Shown: positions 14,227-22,306 of the stretch, piece after piece | Position numbering within the stretch: the first letter of the stretch is position 1 | Layout: each line of letters starts with the position of its first letter | Origin: Korobacter sp036501185 | Lineage (GTDB): Bacteria; Acidobacteriota; Terriglobia; Terriglobales; Acidobacteriaceae | Assembly: GCA_036501185.1 (NCBI GenBank) | Contig: DASYAU010000082.1 | Coordinates: 1-38,706 of the forward strand | Reading direction: 5' to 3' | DNA length: 38,706 nt | Position numbers and translations under genes: made by a program | The notes under the pieces: model-generated | Told to the model about the DNA's origin: nothing | The model's input: only the letters and a program-made list of their open reading frames with translations | Databases searched by the model: none

Positions 14227-14763
14227 ATGGAAAACCAGAACCGGATCCTATTATTCGTAACGCTGGCTGCCGTCATCATTGGAGGCATCGTGATCTGGGT
14301 GCAGCGCGAAGCCAAGGCGCGCAAGCCCGTCATCGGGTGGTACAACATCGGAACCGAAACGTTCGACCTGAAGCCCGGTGCGTATCACGGATTCTCCTAT
14401 CGCCAGGTGCCCACGAAGTTCCGAGTCGAGCTTCAATCGAGCGCCCCGGTCGCGTTCGGGTTCGTAACTCCCGACACTTACGGGCACTACACTTCGACGC
14501 CGATGCAGATTGACTTCACTACTCTGCCGTGCGGCACCGGACCGGCGACCACCGTCGACCTGAACTGCAATACCGACGCCAGCAAGCGTTACCTGTTGCT
14601 GACCGACACTCGCGAAGAACCTGTGCCCGAGACTCCAACTCGCAAGGCGCGTATGCAGAAAGCTGCCGCCGTCGAGCCGTCGTCCCTTCCCGACAATCAC
14701 ATCACCGTCAAAATGTATGACTGGCGCTGTCTCCAGTACTGCGAGAACCTGCCGAAGACGTAG
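14227..14763 (+). CDS. Hypothetical single-pass membrane protein
   Basis: 178 residues. The N-terminal segment ILLFVTLAAVIIGGIVIWV is one transmembrane helix, followed by a positive patch (QREAKARK), suggesting an extracytoplasmic or anchored C-terminal domain of ~145 residues. That domain is beta-rich (GAYHGFSYRQVP, FRVELQSSAPVAFGFVTPD) and holds four Cys residues (LPCG, LNCN, WRCLQYC) that could form two disulfides, which favours location outside the cytoplasm. No family recognised. The ATG at 14227 follows a GGGGG ribosome-like stretch; a GTG nine bases earlier is possible. It lies 33 bases before the M20 amidohydrolase on the same strand and is probably co-transcribed with it. Confidence 0.75.
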   Translation: MENQNRILLFVTLAAVIIGGIVIWVQREAKARKPVIGWYNIGTETFDLKPGAYHGFSYRQVPTKFRVELQSSAPVAFGFVTPDTYGHYTSTPMQIDFTTLPCGTGPATTVDLNCNTDASKRYLLLTDTREEPVPETPTRKARMQKAAAVEPSSLPDNHITVKMYDWRCLQYCENLPKT

Positions 14764-14796
14764 GCTCAGGGTTGCAATCAGATACACTGTTCTGCC

Positions 14797-16128
14797 ATGA
14801 GAACATTTCGGGCCTTGCTGGTGGTGTGCTTGATGGGAATCAGCGCGTGGGCCGCCGATCCGGCCGGCATCAAAGCGCAAGTTGACCAGCTTTATCCCCA
14901 GCTCAAAAACTTTTATATCGACCTTCATCAATTTCCGGAGCTTTCGCTGCACGAGGTGAACACCGCGGCGAAGATGGCGGCCGGGCTGCGAAAATTGGGG
15001 TTCGAAGTGACCGAACAGGTGGGCGGCACCGGGGTGGTCGGCGTGCTGAAAAATGGCGACGGCCCGGTGGTGATGATCCGCACCGAACTCGATGCCCTGC
15101 CTCTGGATGAACAAACGGGACTTCCCTATGCCAGCAAAGTGCGGACCAAGAACGATCAAGGCATGGAGGTCTCCGTAATGCACGCCTGCGGCCACGACCT
15201 GCACATGGCGAGTTGGCTGGGGACGGCGACGATCTTGAGCGAGAACAAGGCGCGGTGGCACGGAACATTGATCATGCTTGGGCAGCCGGCGGAAGAGGTC
15301 GGTCGCGGCGCGGACGCGATGATCAAGGATGGACTTTTCACTCGGTTCCCAAAACCGAATTTCGTGATTGCGGTACACGACGACTCGTTCATGCGGGCGG
15401 GAGAGGTTTCGGTGACGCCAGGCCCGATCTTGTCGAGTGCGAGCTCAGTGACAATCACGATCTATGGAAAAGGCGGCCATGGCGCGGCCCCGCAGACGAC
15501 GATTGACCCGATCGTGATTGCGGCGCGGACTGTTCTGAGCTTGCAAACGATCGTCTCGCGCGAGATGGATCCGCTCGAGCCGGCGATCATCACGGTGGGG
15601 GCAATCCATGGCGGGACCAAGAGCAACATCATTCCCGACCAAGTGCAGTTGCTCCTCACAGTGCGGGCGATGCGGCCGGAGGTGCAAAAACACCTGCTAG
15701 CCTCGATTACGCGGATTACAAAAGCCGAAGCGGCGGCCGGCGGCGCAACGCAGGAACCGAAGATCGAGGTCTCCGAAGGATTGGGAGCGACGATCAACGA
15801 TCCTAAGCTGGCGGAACGGCTACTGCAGGCGCTTACCCCTGAACTCGGCGCAGAGAACGTGGTGAACGACCAGCGGCGGATGGTGTCAGAGGATTTTGGG
15901 AGGTACGGGGAGGCAGCCGGAGCGCCGAGCGTGATGATGTTTGTGGGCGGAGTGGAACCGGAGAAGCTTGCGGAGGCGAAACAAAAGGGCGAGGTGTTGC
16001 CGTCGTTGCATTCGTCGAAATGGGCGCCGGACCTTGAGCCTACGATGAAGACCGCGATCATCACCGAGGTCACTTCGGCGCTGGATTTATTTTCCCCGGA
16101 AGAGGGTCACGCGACGGTCACCCATTAA
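14797..16128 (+). CDS. Exported M20-family (M20D) amidohydrolase/peptidase
   Basis: 443 residues with an N-terminal signal peptide (to about AWA at 18-19). It is a zinc/manganese-type amidohydrolase of the IAA-amino-acid hydrolase / aminoacylase group that cleaves amide bonds of N-acyl amino acids or similar substrates. Metal ligands in order: Cys131 and His133 (MHACGHD), Glu166/Glu167 (PAEEVGRGA), His194 (VHDD), and the closing His405 (PSLHSSKWAP). The GKGGHGAAP motif (223-231) marks the dimerisation domain. Length and order are complete. It follows a membrane-anchored hypothetical gene and is followed by engB after 47 bases; the link to engB is probably only positional. Confidence 0.92.
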   Translation: MRTFRALLVVCLMGISAWAADPAGIKAQVDQLYPQLKNFYIDLHQFPELSLHEVNTAAKMAAGLRKLGFEVTEQVGGTGVVGVLKNGDGPVVMIRTELDALPLDEQTGLPYASKVRTKNDQGMEVSVMHACGHDLHMASWLGTATILSENKARWHGTLIMLGQPAEEVGRGADAMIKDGLFTRFPKPNFVIAVHDDSFMRAGEVSVTPGPILSSASSVTITIYGKGGHGAAPQTTIDPIVIAARTVLSLQTIVSREMDPLEPAIITVGAIHGGTKSNIIPDQVQLLLTVRAMRPEVQKHLLASITRITKAEAAAGGATQEPKIEVSEGLGATINDPKLAERLLQALTPELGAENVVNDQRRMVSEDFGRYGEAAGAPSVMMFVGGVEPEKLAEAKQKGEVLPSLHSSKWAPDLEPTMKTAIITEVTSALDLFSPEEGHATVTH

Positions 16129-16175
16129 GTGGCGGCGGGCTTGCCAGAAGGCCCGCGGATCGGGAAACTGAATAC

Positions 16176-16784
16176 GTGAGGGTGTTGACCAAATTTCTGT
16201 TGTCGGCGGCCGACGCGCGGCAGTTCCCGCAGCCGGCAACGCCGGAGATTGCGTTTCTTGGCCGCTCGAATGTTGGCAAATCGAGCCTCATCAATTCCCT
16301 GGTAGGGTCGAAGATCGCCAAAACCAGCGCTACCCCGGGCCGCACCCAGACGATCAATTTCTTCGAAATCCGGCGCCCCGGAAAGCCTCGCCCAGACTGG
16401 ATCTTCGCGGACCTTCCCGGATACGGCTATGCCCGCGTCCCAAAGGAGTTGACTGCCGAGTGGCCGAAGTTCATCGATCCTTACCTCACGGATCGAACTT
16501 CGCTCGCGCTCTGCGTGTGCATTGTCGACGTGAGCGTTCCTCCGCAGAAAAAAGATCTCGAACTGTTGAACTGGCTGCGCCACGCGGAGAGACAATTCGC
16601 GGTCGTGGGAACCAAGGTCGATCGCATTTCGAACAACCAGCTGACTAACAATTTGCGAAAACTCAAAGAAGAATTGCTGGTGGAAGAAATTCTTCCCTTC
16701 TCGGCAAAGGGCAAGGCGGGTCACGACGAGTTGTGGAGCAAAATCTTTGCGGCGAGCAAGACTGACGGCGAATCCACGAGCTAA
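16176..16784 (+). CDS. engB: Ribosome-biogenesis GTPase EngB (YsxC/YihA)
   Basis: 202 residues, a TRAFAC-class GTPase needed for late assembly of the 50S ribosomal subunit. G motifs: G1 GRSNVGKSS (29-37), G2 in TPGRTQTINFF (53-63), G3 DLPGYGYA, G4 GTKVDRIS and G5 SAKGKAG. The family-specific LINSLVGSKIAKTS stretch follows G1. The start is taken at GTG (16176), the only start codon before the conserved KFLLSAADARQFPQ segment. Its last four bases overlap the converging small gene at 16781-17041. Confidence 0.95.
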   Translation: MRVLTKFLLSAADARQFPQPATPEIAFLGRSNVGKSSLINSLVGSKIAKTSATPGRTQTINFFEIRRPGKPRPDWIFADLPGYGYARVPKELTAEWPKFIDPYLTDRTSLALCVCIVDVSVPPQKKDLELLNWLRHAERQFAVVGTKVDRISNNQLTNNLRKLKEELLVEEILPFSAKGKAGHDELWSKIFAASKTDGESTS

Positions 16785-17041
16785 CTGGCTCGGTGAGATT
16801 TCAACTCCTCCATCACACTCTGGATTAAGTCCTTCGCGTCGCGCACGCTCTTCATAACTGCCTGGATGTCCATGGCCGGCTTCCCAGGCTGTCGCGCGCT
16901 TTGACAGTAGACGCCATGCTGCCCGACCAGCGCCAGTGCATCGGTGAGGCAGTCAAGCGATACCGCGAGACGGCCGCGGGCAGGACCCATCATGAATTCG
17001 AATTTCTCCAGCTCTTGCCGGTAATCGTCGAAAGCGGTCAT
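16781..17041 (-). CDS. Hypothetical small helical protein
   Basis: 86 residues, with no signal or membrane segment. The sequence is protein-like and largely helical: DDYRQELEKFEFMMGPARGR, then LAVSLDCLTDALALVGQHGV, and a closing MKSVRDAKDLIQSVMEELKS amphipathic helix, with two Cys. No family is recognised. Coding is supported by a plausible composition and its being the only good frame between converging and diverging neighbours, but not by any motif. Its 3' end overlaps engB by four bases. Confidence 0.55.
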   Translation of the reverse strand: MTAFDDYRQELEKFEFMMGPARGRLAVSLDCLTDALALVGQHGVYCQSARQPGKPAMDIQAVMKSVRDAKDLIQSVMEELKSHRAS

Positions 17042-17105
17042 GCCCTCGATTGTACTTATCGGGGGCCAACGTCAATAATGTGTGACTGCCAATCTAAGGA
17101 GGCCC

Positions 17106-17642
17106 ATGCGTAACGTAACAAGAGTTGCCGCATTCTTTGTACTCGCCGCAGGCATCGCTGTTGCCCAAGGCGGAAACCAGAAAGCTCCAGCGAGCCCTCC
17201 GGGGCAGGCTTCGCACAGTTTTGACGACCAGAAGAAAGTCAGCATTGATTACAGCCGTCCGTCCGCGCGCGGCCGCAAAATCATGGGCGAACTGGTTCCC
17301 TACGGAAAGGTGTGGCGCACCGGCGCGAATTCAGCAACTACGCTGACCACCGACACCAATCTGACGATCGGCGGCACGTCCGTTCCATCCGGTCAATACA
17401 CGCTCTACACGCTGCCGGGCGAGAATGGCTGGAAGCTGATCATCAACAAGCAGACGAAGCAGTGGGGTACCGAGTATCACCAGGAGCAGGATCTCGCCCG
17501 GGTTGATATGCAGGTTGGGAAGACCAAAGCGCCCGTCGAACAGTTCACGATTTCGTTCGAGCGAACCGGCGGTGACTCCGCGAAGCTGATCCTGGAGTGG
17601 GAGAACACGTCGGCGAGTGTCGACGTGCGCGAGCAAAAATAA
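17106..17642 (+). CDS. Exported DUF2911 protein
   Basis: 178 residues. A signal peptide (MRNVTR, hydrophobic core, AVAQ at about 17-20) is followed by a DUF2911 domain: VSIDYSRPSARGRKIMGELVPYGKVWRTGANSAT-type segment (the SRPS-x-RGR and VWRTGAN motifs are diagnostic), then TLYTLPGENGWKLIIN and a beta-rich end. The family is common in Acidobacteriota and Bacteroidota and has no established biochemical role. The start at 17106 is supported by AAGGAGG five bases upstream. It is a single-gene unit ended by a strong terminator. Confidence 0.9.
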   Translation: MRNVTRVAAFFVLAAGIAVAQGGNQKAPASPPGQASHSFDDQKKVSIDYSRPSARGRKIMGELVPYGKVWRTGANSATTLTTDTNLTIGGTSVPSGQYTLYTLPGENGWKLIINKQTKQWGTEYHQEQDLARVDMQVGKTKAPVEQFTISFERTGGDSAKLILEWENTSASVDVREQK

Positions 17643-17663
17643 ACGCGCCGTCATTTACAAGCA

Positions 17664-17692
17664 GCCCAGCCCGCAAAAGGCTGGGCTTTTTG
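17664..17692 (+). terminator. Intrinsic terminator after the DUF2911 gene
   Basis: AGCCCAGCC / GGCTGGGCT, a 9-bp stem with a 7-base loop, followed by TTTTT. Confidence 0.92.
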
Positions 17693-17758
17693 GCAGGGAA
17701 AATCCGGCAGCAGTTCCCCATTGCAATGTCGAGGCATCCCAACAAGCTGGGAGGATCC

Positions 17759-18205
17759 ATGAACAAAGACAACCCCGGGAACATCCTGAAAGACGTGATC
17801 GCGACAGCCAAAGACGGCGAGCGTGGGTTCCGTGAAGCCGCGGAACATTTCAAGAGCGCCGATTTGAAGAGCATGGCGTTACGTGTAAGCGCTGAGCGCG
17901 CGCAATTCGCTCGCGAACTCGAACCCGAGTTGCACAGCGTAGGCAAGACGGATCGTCCGGAAGGAACCACGGAAGGCTCGCTCCACCGCGCGTGGGTGAA
18001 GATTGAAACCGCTCTCGGCGGCGGCGATCACACCATCCTTGCCTGGCTGGAGCAGGGGGAGGACCACGCCAAGAAAGTTTACGGCGAAGCCCTGCACGGA
18101 AGCCTGCCGAGCGCGGCGGATATGATCGTTCGCCGGCAGAACGATCGCATAATCGCCACGCACGACGAGGTGAGACGCCTGCGCGACCAGAGCAAGGCGG
18201 CCTAG
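17759..18205 (+). CDS. PA2169-family four-helix-bundle protein (DUF2383)
   Basis: 148 residues, entirely helical, beginning near NPGNILKDVIATAKDGERGFREAAEHF. The pattern of a long helix pair, ARELEPEL, a 'GSLHRAWVKIETAL' turn, and EQGEDHAKKVYGEAL with conserved acidic/His residues matches the DUF2383 / PA2169 ferritin-like helical bundle. Such proteins are often stress-linked; metal binding is possible but not proven. The start ATG is supported by GGGAGG five bases upstream. It ends next to a hairpin that can serve both this gene and the converging TPR gene. Confidence 0.88.
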   Translation: MNKDNPGNILKDVIATAKDGERGFREAAEHFKSADLKSMALRVSAERAQFARELEPELHSVGKTDRPEGTTEGSLHRAWVKIETALGGGDHTILAWLEQGEDHAKKVYGEALHGSLPSAADMIVRRQNDRIIATHDEVRRLRDQSKAA

Positions 18206-18230
18206 CAGCGTAGAGATGCGATGCAATGGG

Positions 18231-18260
18231 GAAACCCGCTCCTTCGGGAACGGGTTTCTT
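18231..18260. terminator. Hairpin between converging genes
   Basis: GAAACCCG / CGGGTTTC, an 8-bp stem, with an inner CC-ttcg-GG extension and only a short T run. It overlaps the stop codon of the minus-strand TPR gene and lies just after the DUF2383 gene. Confidence 0.6.
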
Positions 18261-18876
18261 ATTGCTTCGCAGTCGAGGTATCGGCTTTGGGCATTTTTGC
18301 CAGCGCTTTGCGGGCTTCGTCCGCATCTTTGCCCTGCGGGATGATTTTCAGATACGCGTTGTAATCCTGGCGCGCGTCGTCGTACTTCTTCAATTTCTCC
18401 TCTGTCTTCGCCAGCCGCAACGTGGCATCGGCGTCGTTCGGCTTGAATTGCAACGCTTCTTCGTAGCGACTCTTGGCGGCGCGATAGTTTTCCCGCTTAA
18501 AGTAAAAGTCGCCGACCTCAATGTCTTTCGTCGCCTTGTGCGGATCGAAGTGATGGAACTCGATGATGTCATCCACGTCGCTGTTCGGATGTTTCTTGGC
18601 ATCGTCGGCCGGCGGACGCGTATCGATCTTCGTTTCGTTGCTGGAGCTCTCAACGTCCGATCGGGGCGGCGGGGTGTTCTGCAACTGCGGGGCGGAATCC
18701 TGGTCCGGGGGTTGGGTGGAGTCGGGCGCCGGAGCTTGCGACGCGTCGTGTTTCGGCCTCGACGGAGGTTGAGCCGGAATATGCTCGGCATCGGGATCGG
18801 CCGGCGCGTCCTGCGCGCATAGAGGCGCGGAAAACGCGAGTAACAGAAGTGCAAACCAAAGGTATTTCACATTCAT
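18259..18876 (-). CDS. Exported TPR-repeat protein
   Basis: 205 residues. The signal peptide (FALLLLAFSAPLCAQ) is followed by a ~75-residue Pro/Asp/Ser/Gln-rich linker. Then come about two tetratricopeptide-like units: GDFYFKRENYRAAKSRYEEA and the next ATLRLAKTEEKLKKYDDARQ-type helix pair (about 120-185). The C-terminus is charged. This is a typical periplasmic protein-interaction scaffold; the partner is unknown. It diverges from pilD, which starts 84 bases from it, so the two could share a control region. Confidence 0.85.
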   Translation of the reverse strand: MNVKYLWFALLLLAFSAPLCAQDAPADPDAEHIPAQPPSRPKHDASQAPAPDSTQPPDQDSAPQLQNTPPPRSDVESSSNETKIDTRPPADDAKKHPNSDVDDIIEFHHFDPHKATKDIEVGDFYFKRENYRAAKSRYEEALQFKPNDADATLRLAKTEEKLKKYDDARQDYNAYLKIIPQGKDADEARKALAKMPKADTSTAKQ

Positions 18877-18921
18877 ATTCTAGTGAACTCCCGCATGGAA
18901 ACGAAGCGCTGAAGGGTGCCT

Positions 18922-18927
18922 TATAAT
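18922..18927 (+). promoter_or_regulatory. Perfect -10 box (TATAAT) before pilD
   Basis: TATAAT 33 bases before the preferred pilD start. No good -35 hexamer is visible 16-18 bases upstream. Confidence 0.4.
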
Positions 18928-18960
18928 CGAGGCACTTTCGTTCAACCTACTCGACAGGAC

Positions 18961-19947
18961 GTGCCCGGCTTCGTGGAATTCCTGGTTGCCATTTTCGTCT
19001 TCATCTTCGGTCTTGTCTTCGGCAGCTTCCTGAACGTGTGCATCTACCGGCTGCCGCGTGGCCTGTCGGTGGTCAAGCCACGTTCCGCCTGCCCGCATTG
19101 CAACCATCCTATCTCCGGGTTCGACAACATCCCTGTGGCAAGCTGGCTGATCCTCGGCGGTAAATGCCGCAACTGTAAAACGCCGATCACACCGCGATAC
19201 ATGATCGTAGAGCTGATCTGCGGGTTCCTCTTTCTCGGCTGTTTCCTGGTGTACGGACCGAAGCTCGCCGGTGAAGTCCTTCTGAACAATACTGCCGCGC
19301 ATGCCTTGATCCTGCCGGGTCTGCGCTTCCTGAAGTACGCGGTCCTTTGCTTTCTCCTGCTCGGCTTGATTTTTACCGATGCCGAAACCCAATTGCTGCC
19401 CGATCTCATGACCCTGCCGGGGCTGCTTATTGGACTCGTTTTCAGCCTTTTTGTACCGATGCACGACCTGATGGCCACCCTGTTATTTGAGTTTGGCGTC
19501 GTCCGGTTTCCCGGGCCGAATCACTTGCTGTGGGAGTCGTTGTTTTCCTCGGCGCTTGGGGCCTTCGTGGGAGGAGGGTTCATCTGGAGCGTCGGCTTTC
19601 TCTGGAAGCTGGTGCGAGGCTACGAGGGGATGGGATTCGGCGATGTAAAGCTGATGGCCATGGTCGGCGCATTCCTGGGGGGCGCCACGACGCTGTTCGT
19701 CATCTTTGCGGCTTCTTTGCTGGGTTCCGTCCTAGGACTCAGCACCGTCGCGGTGGTTTACCAGAAGCGGCGCGGGCGATACATAAAGGCTCAAGGATCA
19801 GAAAGCGGAGCACGGCGGGCGCGACGAGCGGCGTTCATAGCCTACCGGTACTTGCCCATGCCGTTTGGAGTCTCGCTGGGAACGATGGCGTTGGTGTCAG
19901 TTTTCGCCGGCGGATTGTTCTACCGGTGGCTCCTGAGAATCCCCTGA
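18961..19947 (+). CDS. pilD: Prepilin peptidase / N-methyltransferase PilD
   Basis: About 328 residues, polytopic inner-membrane enzyme. It cuts prepilin leaders after the conserved Gly and methylates the new N-terminal residue. Marks: FGSFLNVCIYRLP near the start, the cytoplasmic zinc-type tetracysteine pair CPHC...CRNC, the first catalytic Asp in IFTDAETQLLPD, and the second in MGFGDVKLMAMVGAFLG. Several hydrophobic segments follow. The start is uncertain: the GTG at 18961 begins right before the first membrane helix and lies after a TATAAT box, whereas an upstream GTG at 18916 lies before that box. Clients in this window are the three pilins and probably the pseudopilin at 25928. Confidence 0.93.
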   Translation: MPGFVEFLVAIFVFIFGLVFGSFLNVCIYRLPRGLSVVKPRSACPHCNHPISGFDNIPVASWLILGGKCRNCKTPITPRYMIVELICGFLFLGCFLVYGPKLAGEVLLNNTAAHALILPGLRFLKYAVLCFLLLGLIFTDAETQLLPDLMTLPGLLIGLVFSLFVPMHDLMATLLFEFGVVRFPGPNHLLWESLFSSALGAFVGGGFIWSVGFLWKLVRGYEGMGFGDVKLMAMVGAFLGGATTLFVIFAASLLGSVLGLSTVAVVYQKRRGRYIKAQGSESGARRARRAAFIAYRYLPMPFGVSLGTMALVSVFAGGLFYRWLLRIP

Positions 19948-19952
19948 GGCAA

Positions 19953-19983
19953 ACCTAAGGCACATGCCCGTTAGGTACCTTTT
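19953..19983 (+). terminator. Probable terminator after pilD
   Basis: ACCTAAGGC pairs with GCC-cg-TTAGGT (9 bp with a 2-base bulge, 4-base loop), followed by ACCTTTT. Confidence 0.5.
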
Positions 19984-20076
19984 GGTGCATTGCATTGGCA
20001 GCGAAACTGGATAGAATACGCGCAGCCCCCAATCATCAGCGCCAGTTGGCGTCGCTCCTCGAAGGAGAATGTCCTT

Positions 20077-20652
20077 ATGAAAAAGCTGATCGCTATTGCG
20101 TTGCTTGCACTTGCCGGATGCGTTTGCGCAGTTGCGCAACAGGCAACGCAGGCGCAGCCCAGCCTCGGGGATGTCGCTCGCAAACAGCGCGCCCAGGACG
20201 ACAACGCACCCAAGACCAAAGTGTGGACCAACGACGACTTCCCTGACTCTCCCGCGCCCGTCGCCGAACCGAAGGGCGATGCCGCCGACGCGGACAAGAC
20301 CAAGGGCGAACCTAAAGACAAAAGCGAAGCCAAGGACAAGGATGGCAAGGCTGCGGCCGGTGATCAGGACGCGCTGAACAAAGAATGGCAAGGGAAGGTC
20401 GACGCCGAGAAAGCCAAGATCGCCGACCTGCAGCGCGAATACGATCTCACTGACCGCGAGTACAAGCTCTTTGCCACCGACTATTACGCCGACGCCGGCA
20501 ATCGCCTGCGCGATCAGAAGGACTTCCACGATAAAGAGCAGGGGTATCGCGACAAGATTGGCACGCTGAAGGACCAGATCTCGGCAGAGCAGGCGAAGCT
20601 TGCAGACCTGCAAGACCAGGCCCACAAAGCTGGCGCGGCCACAGCCGACTAG
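20077..20652 (+). CDS. Exported coiled-coil protein, possibly a lipoprotein
   Basis: 191 residues. The signal ends in LALAGC (a lipobox) at about residue 15, with a second possible cut after AVAQ. The mature part has SLGDVARKQRAQ, then a long highly charged, Lys/Asp/Ala-rich low-complexity stretch (~60-100), then a coiled coil (about 105-185) rich in heptads, DREYKLFATDYYADAGNRLR and DLQDQAHKAG. It may be an envelope spacer or scaffold; no family function is recognised. The ATG has AAGGAG nine bases upstream. It is a single-gene unit ended by a strong terminator. Confidence 0.82.
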   Translation: MKKLIAIALLALAGCVCAVAQQATQAQPSLGDVARKQRAQDDNAPKTKVWTNDDFPDSPAPVAEPKGDAADADKTKGEPKDKSEAKDKDGKAAAGDQDALNKEWQGKVDAEKAKIADLQREYDLTDREYKLFATDYYADAGNRLRDQKDFHDKEQGYRDKIGTLKDQISAEQAKLADLQDQAHKAGAATAD

Positions 20653-20670
20653 ATTGCTCGATTTGCAGGA

Positions 20671-20696
20671 AACCCTCGCTGCGCGCGAGGGTTTTT
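20671..20696 (+). terminator. Intrinsic terminator after the coiled-coil gene
   Basis: AACCCTCGC / GCGAGGGTT, a 9-bp stem with a 5-base loop, then TTTTT. It lies just before the end of the converging DinB-like gene and may serve both. Confidence 0.9.
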
Positions 20697-20699
20697 CAT

Positions 20700-21212
20700 T
20701 TACGCCGTTGCCGCCCAGGTGCGCAGTTTCTCGATCTGCTTCACGTGATGGCGGCCGTGCGCCAGGTGAAATTGCCGCCACTCTTCGCCGGTCAGCGGAC
20801 CAAGCGCGAAGTGATTCCCCTGGTTGGCTTCTTTTCCGCGACGCTGTTCGCCTTCGCTAAGGGCGGCATCCAGCCGCTTCAAGTCTTCGAGAATCCTGGT
20901 CCGCACCGTGACATCGGGCGGATCTTTTGGCGTGGCAAATGGCGGCGCTTGGCCGCCTTCAAAAAATCCACCCTGCTGGAGAATCAATTCGCGCGCAGTC
21001 TTCGCGCGCTCGTCGAGGGCGGCCCGTTCCACCACCATTTGTGCTTGGTTCTTTTCCAGCATTTTGGCGGTGCTGGTATAGGTAAGCCGCAAATGTTCGA
21101 GCACCTCGGCCACGCACCATTTCCCTTCCGGCGCACGCAATAGATCCTCATCGCTCATGTCCGAAACGGCCGATTCCAACTCGTGCGACAACTGCTCCAA
21201 ATGCGACCGCAT
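20700..21212 (-). CDS. DinB-like (DUF1569-type) four-helix protein
   Basis: 170 residues, all-helical. Features of the DinB/YfiT superfamily are W-x-V-AEVLEHLRLTY near residue 32-45, supplying one His, and the C-terminal HLAHGRHHVKQIEKL motif, supplying the other His residues of the metal site. The central region has a loop rich in Pro (APPFATPKDPPDV). Superfamily members include thiol transferases and damage-induced proteins; the role here is unknown. The start has AAAGGAG close upstream. Complete and of normal length. Confidence 0.88.
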   Translation of the reverse strand: MRSHLEQLSHELESAVSDMSDEDLLRAPEGKWCVAEVLEHLRLTYTSTAKMLEKNQAQMVVERAALDERAKTARELILQQGGFFEGGQAPPFATPKDPPDVTVRTRILEDLKRLDAALSEGEQRRGKEANQGNHFALGPLTGEEWRQFHLAHGRHHVKQIEKLRTWAATA

Positions 21213-21269
21213 GTGCTCTCCTTTGCATCCATGTAGTATTAAGTTGCGCCTGAAGTCTTACGAACAACT

Positions 21270-21890
21270 ATGAAAAGTCTCAGCCTGCTTGTCCTGTTCC
21301 TGCTTGCGTTCGTCGCGTGCCAATCGAAACCTGCCGGCAATAGCAACAGTACGTCGTCCGCACCCGCGAAGACCGCGCAATACGAGACCGGCCGCGAGGC
21401 ATTCCAGAAAACCTACATCGCGGCCCATAACTGGGCGCCCGACGCCAAGCCCTTCCGCCTGGAATCTCAATATACCCCCGACGCACCCGTGAGCGAAGGC
21501 AAGGCCGGAATCTGGCGTGCGTCGTTCGGGTCGGCGGCGCGTCACGGAATGGAATCGTTTCAATGGACGGGAATCGTCTCGCCCGATACGGAGCAGGGCA
21601 TTTCGCATGGCAGCGAAGATTCCTTCAGTCCAACCAATACTTCGACGCAGACCTTCGATTCCGCGTTCCTGAAGATCGATAGCGACAAAGCGTACGAAAT
21701 CGCGGAAAAACATGGCGGCGAAAAGCTTACGAAGGCAGACGCGAAGATTCCGGTCTTTTTCACGCTCGACTGGGACCACCAGAAGAACAAGCTAATTTGG
21801 CACGTCGCCTACGGCTCGAATGGAGACGACGCCAAGCTACGGGTGGCCGTCGATGCCACCGATGGCTCGTTCATCCGGGTTGAAAAGTGA
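21270..21890 (+). CDS. Predicted lipoprotein of unknown function
   Basis: 206 residues. The N-terminal MKSLSLLVLFLLAFVAC has a lipobox-like FVAC with Cys17, followed by a Ser/Asn/Thr linker. The mature domain starts near YETGREAFQKTYIAAHNWAPDAKP, with alternating strands, and a FFTLDWDHQKNKLIWHVAYG stretch near 160-180, ending in a VDATDGSFIRVEK strand. This resembles PepSY-like or other small envelope domains (the final DATDGSF/VDA ending is common there), but the assignment is weak. No ribosome site is clear. It diverges from the DinB-like gene, 57 bases between starts. Confidence 0.78.
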   Translation: MKSLSLLVLFLLAFVACQSKPAGNSNSTSSAPAKTAQYETGREAFQKTYIAAHNWAPDAKPFRLESQYTPDAPVSEGKAGIWRASFGSAARHGMESFQWTGIVSPDTEQGISHGSEDSFSPTNTSTQTFDSAFLKIDSDKAYEIAEKHGGEKLTKADAKIPVFFTLDWDHQKNKLIWHVAYGSNGDDAKLRVAVDATDGSFIRVEK

Positions 21891-22009
21891 TGCCGGCGAG
21901 TGACGTCGAGAAGCAACATCGCTGCGCTCCCACCGCCCGTTTGATACACTCGTGCATCTGCACTGAAGACTAGCGCCGTTATTTGGCACGACACGAGGTT
22001 TCGACAGCT

Positions 22010-22300
22010 ATGGCGTTCCCCACGGAACCAAAGATCCAGATACTGACCACCGCGGAATATCGCGAAAGCTACTCGAACAGCGTGCAGGTGCGCGTAAATG
22101 TTTGGGACTTCTTCCTCGTCTTCGGCACGCTCCACCAGGCGAGCGAGACCGAGGTGGAAGTGCGCAACTTCCAGGGAATCTACCTGAGCCCGCAGCAGTC
22201 GAAGGCGCTGCTGACGCTGCTGCAACAGAACGTGCAGAACTACGAAAACACGTTCGGCGAGATCAAGCTCGATCCGCGCATGGTTGGGCCGGTCCACTAG
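22010..22300 (+). CDS. DUF3467 protein
   Basis: 96 residues from the ATG at 22010. The diagnostic core is YSNSVQVRVNVWDFFLVFG, then QGIYLSPQQSKALLTLL and NYENTFGEIKL. This small beta-alpha family is widespread in bacteria and has no settled function. It is cytoplasmic, with no signal. A TTG nine codons upstream would add MARHEVSTA and is less likely. It ends seven bases before the glycosyltransferase gene, so the two are likely co-transcribed. Confidence 0.85.
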   Translation: MAFPTEPKIQILTTAEYRESYSNSVQVRVNVWDFFLVFGTLHQASETEVEVRNFQGIYLSPQQSKALLTLLQQNVQNYENTFGEIKLDPRMVGPVH

Positions 22301-22306
22301 CGCCGG

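Noticed and set aside
13949..14260. 103-codon plus-strand frame after the carbonic anhydrase
   Set aside because: It runs into the next gene in another frame, shows no domain, and its composition drifts from the neighbouring genes; I could not tell it from chance.
14251..15378. 375-codon minus-strand frame opposite the 14227 gene and the M20 gene
   Set aside because: It crosses two clear plus-strand genes and has no start signal or motif.
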